Source: Symsagittifera roscoffensis
Lineage: Eukaryota > Xenacoelomorpha > Acoela > Convolutidae
Direction of reading: 5' to 3'
Assembly: GCF_963678635.1 (NCBI RefSeq)
Contig: NC_087066.1
Location: 43,173,682-43,237,681, forward strand
Length of the DNA: 64,000 bases
The translations under genes were made by a program, and so were the position numbers. Shown piece by piece: positions 28,320-39,500 of the stretch (position 1 is its first letter; each line of letters starts with the position of its first letter). Under the pieces are notes generated by a model that was not told the DNA's origin, made no database searches, and saw only the letters and a program-made list of their open reading frames with translations.

Positions 28320-29100
28320 CTGGGGTGAAAAATTAGCGCACACTGCTTTATGTCATTGCTAACTTTTTTGAAGTGGATGGCGAGACAATTGGATTGCTGC
28401 GGTTTATTATCTTCGCTCTAATTAATCCATAAATTTTGTGGGTACAAATCTATTGATGAAGAATTTTGACGTAAAATTGAATAACTAAGAAGTCCACGAA
28501 TTAAATGGATCTTAACACGAGTTTAATTCAGTGTACACTTATTCTTACATCCATAAAAAGTAAGAAAACGAGAAGGTCAAAAGAAGAACCAGAAATCTTT
28601 ATAAGGGTGGGGGTTGTTGAATGTTAGTCGTAAATCAATCTTTTAAGAGAAGTTAAGCTATAAAACACAAAACAAATCATCCGCTGCTTTGAATAATTAA
28701 TTGAAAACGCCTTAGGGCGCCAGTACTGATACAACAATTTGTACAAGTAAATTTCTTCAAAAAATTTAGTGCGTCCATCACGCTACCTTGTAATTTTAGT
28801 TCACAATTTGCTCATGCTTGCAGTACAAAAATTGTTTTTCTTCAAGTAATTCTCGTTGGGGAGGGCATTTTTAAGTTGAAGTATGGAGCTGGGTTATTCG
28901 AAAAAAGGGCGATAATGAATAAAATATTATTTCACTCTTGCAATTGGTTGAACATGTTATGGGGAAAGGAAATTTAGGATCAGAGCAAAAATAGCTACAA
29001 CTTCCTAATCTAATTACCAATAGCGGTTGTACTTCAAAACTATCCGGTAACAACTTGCAATGCACCTTGTTCCGGTTTTCCCCACAGAACGAGACCACTT

Positions 29101-29133
29101 CTCGCGGGACGATGTTTTCAACAAAACAATTGC
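29101..29133. repeat. Satellite-like scrap outside the array
   Basis: GGACGATGTTTTCAACAAAA matches one of the most conserved stretches of the satellite monomer (compare the monomer near 4289-4310). Here it is isolated about 1.8 kb beyond the array edge. It may be a relic of a longer array or a chance match of about 20 bp. Confidence 0.35.
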
Positions 29134-30094
29134 TAAAACGCCAAATCAGAGCAACTTTTCCTCCTTTTCAAGATAAAACTGTCGAGCCTTTTTCAACCAA
29201 TTGATTATGTGTTTTCCTTGAATCTACTTAGTGATTGGCTTCTATTGTTGTAAGCGCCCAAATTTTCAGCCTTGGAGTAATTTATTGAGTGGAAATTTGG
29301 CTGATTTTCTTGGCGCGTTATCGAGTCTAATTTACATGTGGGAAAATACGTCGCCGTTGGTGGTGTTTTTCACGTGTGCCATATTTCATTCAAAATGCGG
29401 CCTTTTCCCCCTCAAAACAACAAAAGGCCTTTTGGGAGTTTGTCAAAATTGCGACACTTGACCTAAGTAGTATGCCCAGTCAACTACCATGATGCCCTTT
29501 GGCTGATGTATACTCAAATGTATTAAGGCATGAACGAACATTGCATCGTAAGCCGAAAGATCTTGTCAGTTATAAGAAGATATAACTAGGAGATCAATAG
29601 AGCGCGCTTTAACCGCAAAGTTTTTCGTGCTTAATTGAATGCAGTCGCTTTTTTGCCGATATGTTAATTTTTTAAACAGTTTTTCGAGATATTTTAATCC
29701 CGTTGTTACATTAAAAAATTACCTTTAACTTAACTTTCATCTCACAATCTTTCAAAAGTTAATGGCTTCTCCGTTAAGTTTTTGGTTTGATAATAGATTC
29801 AATGACTTAGTTGAAAATGGGCGACTGAATCAATTAGCGATTGGTGATGTTTTCAGGAATAAAAAAAGGGTTGTCCAGACAGCTCTACTAAAACACTTTG
29901 AATACCCGGTTGAACTGTAATAAATAATCATTGCTGATTCAGCCCCCCAATTCTCTGTGATTCAAATCAAAGATCAAAAGCGGCTCAATTGAACTATCTC
30001 CCGCGTAGATCAAAATAGGAGAGAGGTTAATCACTTGTTTCAAAGTATGATTTTTTAGCCTATCAAGTTTGAGTATAGTACACTCAGGCCTCAA

Positions 30095-31367
30095 TTTCAG
30101 TAAAAGCCTCAATTTCAGTAACGATGATTAACAATGTATCTTGAATTGAACAAAGACACCGATTTGCTGGACGAATAGCACAGAACATTATGTCTACAAG
30201 GAGTCAGGCCAGAGTTTGGGTGAAGCAAAAAATTATGAATTTTAAAAACAGTTCGAAATTTTTCTATTTTTTTCTGCATATCTTGAAAATTTTCAAGCAG
30301 CGAAAAAATTTGTCACAAGTTTCCAAAATAAAAAAAAATTGTTTTGAAGAAATTAATTTAGATAATTGTTTGAGATAATTGTATTTTAGACCAACTTCGG
30401 CAATCGAAATCATAGTTTTAAGCGAAACTTGTTTATACGCCAATCAGCTTTTCGAATACATTAGTTCAAAATGTTTAACCAGTTTTCCCAAAGTTATGAG
30501 TGTTGATACATACATTAAGATTCTAAAACGTATGATGATGCTAAAAACGTAACGCAAGTTGTTTATGCTCGGCGAATTGTACAATAATGAAAAGTTTTCA
30601 TGTGGTATTGATACATCCTATTTGGTCCTAATATTTTCCTATACGATTTCAAGTTGTTCAAATTATTTGTGAAAAACGCTTAGTTGAAAATAATCAATCA
30701 ATAAAAAAATCTGACTGAACAAAAAAAACCACCCTAGCGTAAATACTCCTAAGTAGCAGAACAATATTTAAAGGATCAATTTTAAATCGTATAGGAAATT
30801 AATAGGACCAAATAGAATATGTTAACCCCACATGAGTAATTTTGATTATGGTACAATTCGCCGCGCATAAATAACTTGCTTCACGTTTTCAGCGTCATAT
30901 ATTCACACAATTTTCAATGCGTTTATCATGGCAAAATTTCTAATTTTCAAACACTCAGAACTTTGTGAAAACTAGCAAAAACACATTGAACTCATGTATT
31001 CACAATTTTGATTGGCATATAAACAAGTTTCGTTTGAAACTATAATTTCGATCGGCGAAGTTGGTCTTAAATTTTTTTTCTCAAACTATTAACTTCCGTT
31101 AATTTCTTCACAACAATTTTTTTTTATTTTGGAAATTTGTGCAATTTTTTTACTGCTTAACAAAAACATCAAGATATACAGAAAAAAAATGGGAAAACTC
31201 GTTGAAATAGGAATTATTTTTAAAAGTAATAACCATTTTGCTTCACCCAAACTCTAGAGTTAATCCTTGTAGACATAACGCTCTTCGCTATTCATCCAGC
31301 AAACTGGTGTCTTTGTACAATTCAAGATACAGATGGACATCATCGTTAACCTTGGCTTTCACTGAAA
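30095..31367. mobile_element. Foldback element with long inverted arms
   Basis: The left arm (about 30095-30653) and right arm (about 30785-31367) are diverged reverse complements separated by about 130 bp. Matching landmarks are ATGTCTACAAGGAGTCAG with its inverse near 31258-31275; AGAGTTTGGGTGAAGCAAAA with TTTTGCTTCACCCAAACTCT; GACCAACTTCGGCAATCGAA with TTCGATCGGCGAAGTTGGTC; and TATTTGGTCCTAATATTTTC with TTAATAGGACCAAATAG. The outer ends are TTTCAGTAAAAGCC and GGCTTTCACTGAAA. A short reading frame in each arm is an accident of the repeat. This looks like an old foldback or hairpin element. If transcribed it would form a long hairpin RNA. Confidence 0.85.
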
Positions 31368-31656
31368 CTATTCAGAATTTTTCTAAAAGGCTCAAAAATT
31401 TTTATAGTGCTCAAAGATAAGGGCATTCGAATATTAAACCAGATCAAAGCATACATTAACATGCCATAGAAAAAAAACGGAGCTTTCAGTGTATGTGAAG
31501 AAAGTTATTAGGCGAAAAGAAAAAAAATCCAAGATTAGTGTATCCAGGACTACGTATGCTTGTTTGTTTGAGTACAAAAACCAAAAAAAAATTTCGGGCA
31601 ATTTCAAAATTACTTAGAAAAATTTTTGTGCCGCCATCAAAAAAGGCTAGTCGTAC

Positions 31657-31873
31657 AGTTTCCATATATGGGAACTGTATGATAAGAATTTTTTCAAAAA
31701 CACAAATATCTCCAGACTGTTTTCATTAGAATCAAATAGCCACAAAATTTAGTTTCAAATCTTTTTAAACCATTTTCCGAAATTGTACGAAAATTGTATG
31801 GCAAGCATTTTTCCATACAATTGCTGTATGAAATTGTATGATAAGCATTTTCGGTGGATGAATGTCAACCCGA
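31657..31873. mobile_element. Diverged MITE-like cluster with TGTATGATAAGC cores
   Basis: Contains AACTGTATGATAAGAATTTT, TTGTATGGCAAGCATTTTTC and TTGTATGATAAGCATTTTC. It ends in ATGTCAACCCGA, related to the GGTCAACCCGGG terminus of the family at 27420 and 39980. Probably a decayed copy or two nested copies. Confidence 0.45.
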
Positions 31874-32928
31874 TATACACTCCTTTGTTTTTTTTTCTGG
31901 AGCAGAAGCAAAATACGTTTGGAAGAACGCATGGCTTGTATTTATATTATTAGATAGACTCAGACATGGAATTAAACCAGATTAAGTTATGTTAAACCAG
32001 ATTAAGATCCCATTGCTCCGACCGCTGTGTCTGCGGGTGCGATCTAAATTTTTTGTCTATCAAATTTTTTCAAAAAAACTCAGTTACCACAAACAACCAT
32101 ATAATTTATTTGGGTAAACGTCAAAATGAAACCCTTTCAACTTTTTTTCAAACTTTTTCTAGAATTGTTTTCTCGAGTGGAGAAAAATTGTGTATGAAAA
32201 TTGTGGTTTGTAGCTCATTTTGAGCAAATACAGCTAGCGAGCAACCCTTGCTATGCAAAAGTTTGTAGGTAAGCTTTCAAATAGCGCTTCCCTGGCACTT
32301 AAAATAAGAAAAATCTGGAAAAAATATGTAAAACTGTTGAATCATTTTAAAAACTCCACCGATTTTTTGTGTTGCTATTCAATTACGATTTTTTTTGAAC
32401 TTAAGGCCAATGTTGAGGTTTTAAGCGTCTCTCCTACAATTGGCTTGAAGGAAATTTTTTTTTGCTTTTTTTTTCAACCAAATGTGGACGTTTAGAATTT
32501 GTATTGGGAAATCGAATTAAACAAACGCACAATTAAAGAAATTAAACGAATCGAATGCAACGAAGAAACGACAGACTCCGTACAAAATTTTCCCATAAAT
32601 TTAAAGGTCACGTTGAAACCTTGATAATTTTTGTGATACGGAAAAAAAGCTAAAAAAAGCAACACTTTTTTGAACGGTAAATAGCAAAATACTTGAATAA
32701 AAAATTAAAGTGGCATATTAAAAAATCTTTGATATTTTAGAAAAAAACGTTATCTCGGGCTGTTCGTTTGTCTTTTCAGGTCTTTTACTTGGTATTTTAA
32801 GTGAGTATATAAGTCATCTTAGAACACGCCATCCGCAAAAAAATCGTTCACAAGAAAAGTTTTTGTCTTCTTGGTGGCATGCCATCTAGTTTTCCACTAT
32901 CCAAATTCAAGGTACTACCTTAGTTTTG

Positions 32929-32975
32929 ATAGTAGAATAGTAGAAGATAGTAGAATAGTAGAATAGTAGAATATG
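32929..32975. repeat. ATAGTAGA microsatellite
   Basis: Five to six imperfect copies of an 8-bp unit (ATAGTAGA, with one AGATAGTAGA variant) in about 47 bp, located upstream of the rootletin start. Confidence 0.8.
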
Positions 32976-33384
32976 ATACTTTTTGTGGGTCAACGATGGT
33001 TTTTGCTGGAATCATACAGCACTAGAATGTACAAACTCCAGTTTATGTCGCTACCATGATAGTCTTTTTGCAACCGAAAAAAAAACTGAACAATTTTTGG
33101 ATTACTGAAGGTTATGACAAAATTTTAGAAAATCGATCTGAAGCACCGCATATTTACTCAAGCTTAGAAGTTTGCTCAAAAACTGCGAGAGAGTAGTAAT
33201 AAAAACCTCAATCAAGAATAGCTCTTTGCATATACATTTACTTCAATTTGAGTGGTCTAATCAAAAACTTATTACACGCATAATTCAACAATATATGAGA
33301 CCAATTTGAACATTTTTGTCTATTGAGCTTAATACGTTGTTCATCATTGATAGCATGAGCTAATATCTGGACTGTGCATAAAAC

Positions 33385-33516
33385 ATGTCCAGTAGTGGCT
33401 ACAGATCCAATCCCTCAACAGGGGGAAATCTGGGCTCCCTGGCGTCCGGGAAGTCCCCCAGATTCGACCCAAATGACCCCAAACAACAGGAAATTGTCCA
33501 GAAGCTACAGACAAAG
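33385..33516 (+). CDS. Rootletin exon 1 (start exon)
   Basis: 44 codons beginning MSSSGYRSNPSTGG and ending KQQEIVQKLQTK, then donor AAAG|GTAATC. The first 30 residues are Ser/Gly/Pro-rich and look disordered; the coiled coil begins near the end. Phase 0. Exon GC is far above the flanking DNA. The upstream limit of the transcript is unknown. Confidence 0.75.
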
Positions 33517-36500
33517 GTAATCAAAGTCACTATAAATGTCTTGAATGCTTGGGTTCTTCTGCCGCCTCCCGTCCTCAACAGATATAAATATCAATTTAAC
33601 TACCAGTAGCCAGTGATATATATAGTTTTTCGTTTCGGTTGGGCAACAATTCTTCGGAAAGGACAATTGGTCAAAGGAAATTAGGATTAAGACGCAGATA
33701 GCTAATTTGGGTCAACTGATTTAGTTTTGCTCAGTAAACAAATGGCTAGACAAGGCAACGGATTTACTATTTAAAAATTCACAAAAATAACTTTTGAATT
33801 TTTTTGACGAATTGTTGTTCATTAAAATTCCAACAATAACCATTTCAATTTCCTTTAGTCGTCTTTATTGAAAAATTGGCGCCTTGCCATTCGATACAAA
33901 TGATCGGTTTTACAAAGACATGTACATTAATCCATTATTGATTGCGCTCCGTATTCTGTCTCGGTACGAAAGTAGTTGGTGCCGCTCGATACTTTGAGTT
34001 AAAACATGAAGATATTTTCTGGATTTTAGATGTTGGGCTGATTTTCAAATCTTGCAGCAACTTAGAATGCTGATCTCTTGGGCTGAATATGAACGCATTA
34101 GATTAAAAATTGAGCGCAAAAAAAAGAAGCAAGATTTCAAATCATCGTGATAATAACGTTTTGTCTGCTCAAAAATCAACCTTGCAAATTTAGTTTGCAA
34201 TCAAGCCGAAAATGATTTCTTCAAAAATTTCGAAGATTTTTACCGTATAAATATGCTAATAGAATTATGAATCCTTGCTCCAATTTTTTGAAAAAAAATG
34301 GAAAATTTATGCTCGGTGTTGTTATTACTTCAAGACAATTTCTGGCTTCTTTTTGACGTTTTATAGTTTGATCATTTCAGACACATTGATAACCAAGCAC
34401 AAAACAATTTTTGCCAAAGAAAAAATTTTGTAACGTTTTGAGAGTTCAAAACTCGCCAATTTGACCAATTGAGTGTTTTCAATTAGCCTGAAAATACATT
34501 TTCATTTATGCATAGCTTAAACGACAAACTAATCTTGCTCATAAGTTTTCCATGCGAATTACGAGAAGCTTATTGATTCAAATAGTACATCATTAGGCGT
34601 AAGGTGTAATACTGTGTAACATAATGCGTGACAACGGGAAAACTTACTTTTCAAAAACTACATCAGACACACCTTAAAAGACTGTTTTTCTAAAAATTTA
34701 ATGAAGACCATTTAATGATTATGGACTTTCAAAAGTTTCACTATAAAAGCAATCCGTTGTAGTATTTCATACTTCTGTTTCAATATAATTGGAACTGAAT
34801 TTTTTGTAGGAACTGCAGCAGCTTAGATATATTCCGGAAAAAAATGAAAATTATGTTTTTTACTCAGAAACATTAAACAACAGACGAACCGAAATAACAA
34901 GTTTGCTGAGCTGATGAATAGAAACAATCTATAAACGTAAGCCCCATTTTATATTGAACATTTAGTATTTTGACAAACACTCAAGCGATGTTTTTGTTCC
35001 GACTTTCGATACGAAAGTAACGGAATATTTGTGGGTTTTTCGGGGTGGGTTTTTTTTCTTCAGACAAATTTCGACTTTTTAACTAGCCATTTTTGACGGA
35101 ATTCTCTTATATCATTCAAAAGGTATTGTTGTCTTAAACTTATATTTGAAAAATTATTTCACCTGTGATCATTTTTCGTAAAGTTATGAGGGTTTAAAGA
35201 TTTCCATTTTGGCCATTTTGGCCAATTTGGGACAACTAACGCGCGATATATTTCGCGCTGTTAACGCGTAAGCGGAGATTTAATCCGTCTTATAAATCAT
35301 TCCAAATTGGTTGAACGAAACTTATTTGCCATAATTGATTTGTTACAGGGAACAAAATCTATCTTTTTGTACTTTGTATGGCGTGTGGGGTATGATGATT
35401 TTCCTAAAAATTTTCAAATTTTAGAAAAAAAAATTTTCATTTTGTATTATTTCATTTAATTTTTTTTATGTATTACTGCTGCTCAATAAACCTTAAAAGG
35501 CAGTCGGAACATACAGGGCTTCGCCCTGACACGAGCAGTCTTGTTATAAATTTTAAATTGAACAGAAATCATCGACTTTGTTCAAGTCAACGATTTTAAA
35601 AGAAATTTTGACAGTATTTTTAAATATCAAATCAGCAAAATTTGTTAGTTGTGGTCATCGAATGTTTCACTAATACATTCTCAACGAGTCTAACACAAAA
35701 TTTGTAGTTGTTTTGAGAGAAATTGAATGATTTTAAGACCTATGAATGTTTTAGTTCATATTTTTAGTGAAATAAACGAAATTACTTTTTTGAAGTAAAG
35801 GGTTTTCTTTATAATTTTTTATGATCCACTCAGCTTGGACTGATTCTTGAGTCATACTGACTCGTCACTTACGCTATGATTTTTTAGAAAAATGATAATA
35901 TAGCGCCCTAAATATTCCAAATTTGTCAATTTAGCTATTTTTAAATCCTACGGTTTAAAAACCATGTTTTTTTAACTTGTTTTGATCCCAAGGTACTTTA
36001 ATAAGCGTAAATTGGTAGTGGATTGCTTAGTAATTCAAACTAAAATTATAAAAACTAACTAAGATTGTCAACATTTTGAAAACAGTTTCAGATAAGACAA
36101 AAAAGGAAAGAGAATAAACAATTATGATGATCAGTACTTAAATAAGAATTTGTGAAATACATTGATCGAACAATTTCTAACAGCCTTTACCGAAAAGATA
36201 GGATTGTTTTTTTAGGCCTGTTCACTGTTGTTAATTTACTAGACTTATAGAAAAGTCTTGAGTTGTAATCAGTAGGTTAATTTTTTGAGTTGAAGTCCGC
36301 TTCTAAAGTTTGGAGTTCTCGTCTTTATCTCCAATTTAGCCTTTTCGTTTTTGGGTTTTCTTAAGTTGTTTGAGTGTCGCAGGTAATCTCGGGAAGCTAG
36401 TCTTGGTTAGTTTTCTAGTTTAAAGGTTGTTTTAGAGAAGATGCAGACTTTATTTTACGGATAATATTTGCCTTACGATTTTTTTTTCACTTTTTCAAAG

Positions 36501-39500
36501 TGAAGTTTTATGAAAGAAACCGTAGGAAAAATTGTAAACTTAACGAAAAAAAAATAGGGTTTCTTGATTTCAACTGCTTGCAAACTGAAACTCCGAGGCA
36601 AATGAATAATCAGGCCAGCTCTAGCCAATAGAAATAGTGACTCAAACTTGTGCAGGTGATCTTATTATCAAAGTTTTTTTGTTCTACATCCACCCTTTTT
36701 TCCATCGGATACAACAGACTTCAATTTTTTTTCTTCAATATTCTAGATAAACATCAAATAGATATTTGATCAGGGCATTTTATCTTATATGCACCTGCAC
36801 TTTAATTTAGTTTTCAAAGAAATTGTTTTCCGGATCGTTTTTCCGGAACTAGGACTGTTAATTTTGCTAACAAAGAAATCAGTCCGCAATAGCGTCTTTG
36901 ATTACATCTGCAGTTTGAAATAATGAATGAAAAAAGCAATACTCAATACTTTATTGTTCCGACTTTCGTTACGAAAGTAACGGAATATTTGTACTCGGGG
37001 TGGGTTTTTTTTTCTTCAGACAAATTTAGACTTTTTAACTACCCATTTTTGATGGAATCTTTTTATGTCATTCAAAAGGTATTGTTGTCCTGAGCTTAAA
37101 TTTGAAAAGATTTTTCACCTGTGATCATTTTCATAAAGTTATGGGGGTTTAAAGATTGCCATTTTGGTCAATTTGGGACAATTAACGCGCGATATATTTT
37201 GCGCTATTAACGCGTAAGCGGAGATTTAATCCGTCTTAAAATCGTTTAAAATTGGTTGAAAGAAGCTTATTTGCCATAATTAATTTGTTACAAGGAGCAA
37301 AATCTATCCTTCAGTATTTTAGATGGCGTGTGGGGGGATGGTTTTCATTAAAAAAAACTCAAATTTCAAAGAAAAAATTTTTTTTTTCACATTTAACTTT
37401 TTAATGTTATTAATGCCCCATAAACCTTAAAATGCAGTCGGAACTTTCAGGGCTTCGCCCTGATACGAGCAGTCTTGTTAAATTTTGAGCTTTCATTTTA
37501 CTAAAAGAGTAAATCAATTCAGAATTGACCCTGTTATAAGTCAAAAATAATTCTTAAATTAACTGAGATTAATCTCAGTCACATTAACGTTTTAAACAAA
37601 ATTTTATATTATTTTGAGTTGTGAACAGGTTATGAATAGAAAAGAATCAATATTTTAGATAAAATAAATAAGAATTTTTTTTAAGTGTAGCAATGCTACA
37701 GTACCAATCAATATCTTTCAAAGGGTATGAGAAAATCGTGTCAAAAATGTTTGCCCAAAATTTCGAAACTTTTCCAAAGCAAAATTTTGAGCACAAATAG
37801 ATTAGAGCGCAATTTCGATAAATTTTTTAGAATTCGTAACAATTTGGCAGTAAAAGACTTCAATTTGACTACGCTCGTGATTTTAAAGATTGTCAGCATT
37901 TTTGACTAACATTTCAAAAGCACTCTATAAAACCGACTATTTGATGATTTGACATTCAAATGATATATGCTTGAAGAAAAAAGTTAATAGACACAAAGTT
38001 TATCAATAACACTGAAGATTAGCGCTAATCCTTTTTCTTTCTGCCAGGGGTCAATTTTCAACGGAAAAGGCTGAATGAAAACTTACTATTTTGCGGTCAA
38101 GGTTTTTGCTATGCATATTGGTGAAGGGAAATTACATTTTGCAATTGTATCTTTCAGCTGACTCAGTACAAAAAGAAGTGCGGAGATCTGGAGACTCTGC
38201 TGATCGGTCGAGCCCGGCAAATAGACGACCTCACAGCCGAGGTTAATTCCTGGCAAAAGCTAACCCACATCAACTTACTATTACAATAAAAGGGATTAAA
38301 TCATTTTCACACTTTGCTGTAATTGTAATGATATTAATCAATCAAAATATTTTATTAAGTAAAATGTATCTTATTTGTTCCAAATTTTGATTAGTACAAC
38401 ATAATATGCAAGATCAAATAGTTTATTTCAAAGCATTTGTCGCAAAAACGCAGATTTTTTCATTGGCATCCAGTGTGCATATATATCAAAGTAACCATCA
38501 AAGTTTCATTGTAACTACTCTGCTTACTTCTAGTCCTAAAGAGGGGGGGGGGGGTGGGTTGGTCCCCGGTAAGCTAGTGTAAAAAGGGCGATCATTTTAG
38601 CTGGAGAAGTTGAGGAGAGAGACAGAGATGCAGTTGCACGAAGCAGATGAGAAGAATAGCCGACTGCAGGGAAAGATGCAAAACGAGTAACAGGACGCAC
38701 TCGCTCAACTGAAAGACGCAAAAACAAAGTTTGACAATTTTTTTACAACCTTTTCAACCTCCAGTTTTACATTTTTTTGACAAATTTAGACTTTTTTGAG
38801 CTACAATAATCGATTAACAGCAGAAGCACCTGTAGAAATAAGTTTTAGAGCGAGGCGTGGTAGAATTCAATCTGAAAAAAAGTTTACAGACTACTACATT
38901 CATTTTTTCCCGAAGGTCAAAGCTGTTCTTATACGAAATCCCTCAGAAGTTTTTCAAGGAACTTTAGATTAGTGTTCTATTTTCCACCCAATTATATTAT
39001 ATGCACAAAACGAAGCCTTAGATAAAGTCGATTGGCAAACTTTTCAAAAATTTTCAGCCATGTTTGAGTTGCTTTATGAATTTTCTGCTTTCTGGCCTAT
39101 TTTTAAATCAGAGCGAAGAGCAAAGAGTTGATGAAGAACAAGACTAAAAATTTACGATAAATTTGAAGATTTTGATTTTTTGCAAAGAAGAAGTTTGGAA
39201 ACTATTTGCGTTTCTTGTACATCAACCGGCTAGTTTTATTCAAGCTAACAGAGCTAGATGTACCGGGATCCCCCCTCCTTTCACTAGGCTTACCCCTGCA
39301 CTACGTTGATTTAAGGCTGCAGTCCCAGCAAAAGAGAGACGACAGTTCACGTCAGGAGTTTGACATGCTCAAGTCGGAGAACAAGTCGCTCAAGGACAAA
39401 GTGTCGGAACTGGCGCGGGAGAGCGAAAGTGACAAACTCAAACTGCAGAGGATTGAACGGGAGGCCAAAAAAGAGGAACAGGTATGAAAAACAGTTTTTC

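Larger units (their letters stand above)
27270..33384. other. Intergenic region between satellite and rootletin gene
   Basis: About 6.1 kb without a convincing gene. Inside are small inverted-repeat elements, a long foldback, a microsatellite and a candidate - strand exon, all listed separately. The rest (for example 28350-30090 and 31900-33380) is AT-rich with many A/T tracts. Nothing further could be supported. No promoter element for the downstream gene was identified. Confidence 0.7.
33517..38157 (+). other. Intron 1 up to the first copy of exon 2
   Basis: About 4.6 kb of AT-rich DNA. It contains one hairpin-ended element at 34994-35546, the left end of the segmental duplication at 35588, and another element copy at 36955-37480. 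The stretch 33600-34990 holds no recognisable feature. If the first exon cassette is skipped, the functional intron runs to 42465. Confidence 0.7.

Noticed and set aside
28871-29098. 75-codon - strand frame with a possible donor after CGCTATTG
   Set aside because: No convincing acceptor and no link in phase to the candidate exon at 28182-28319.
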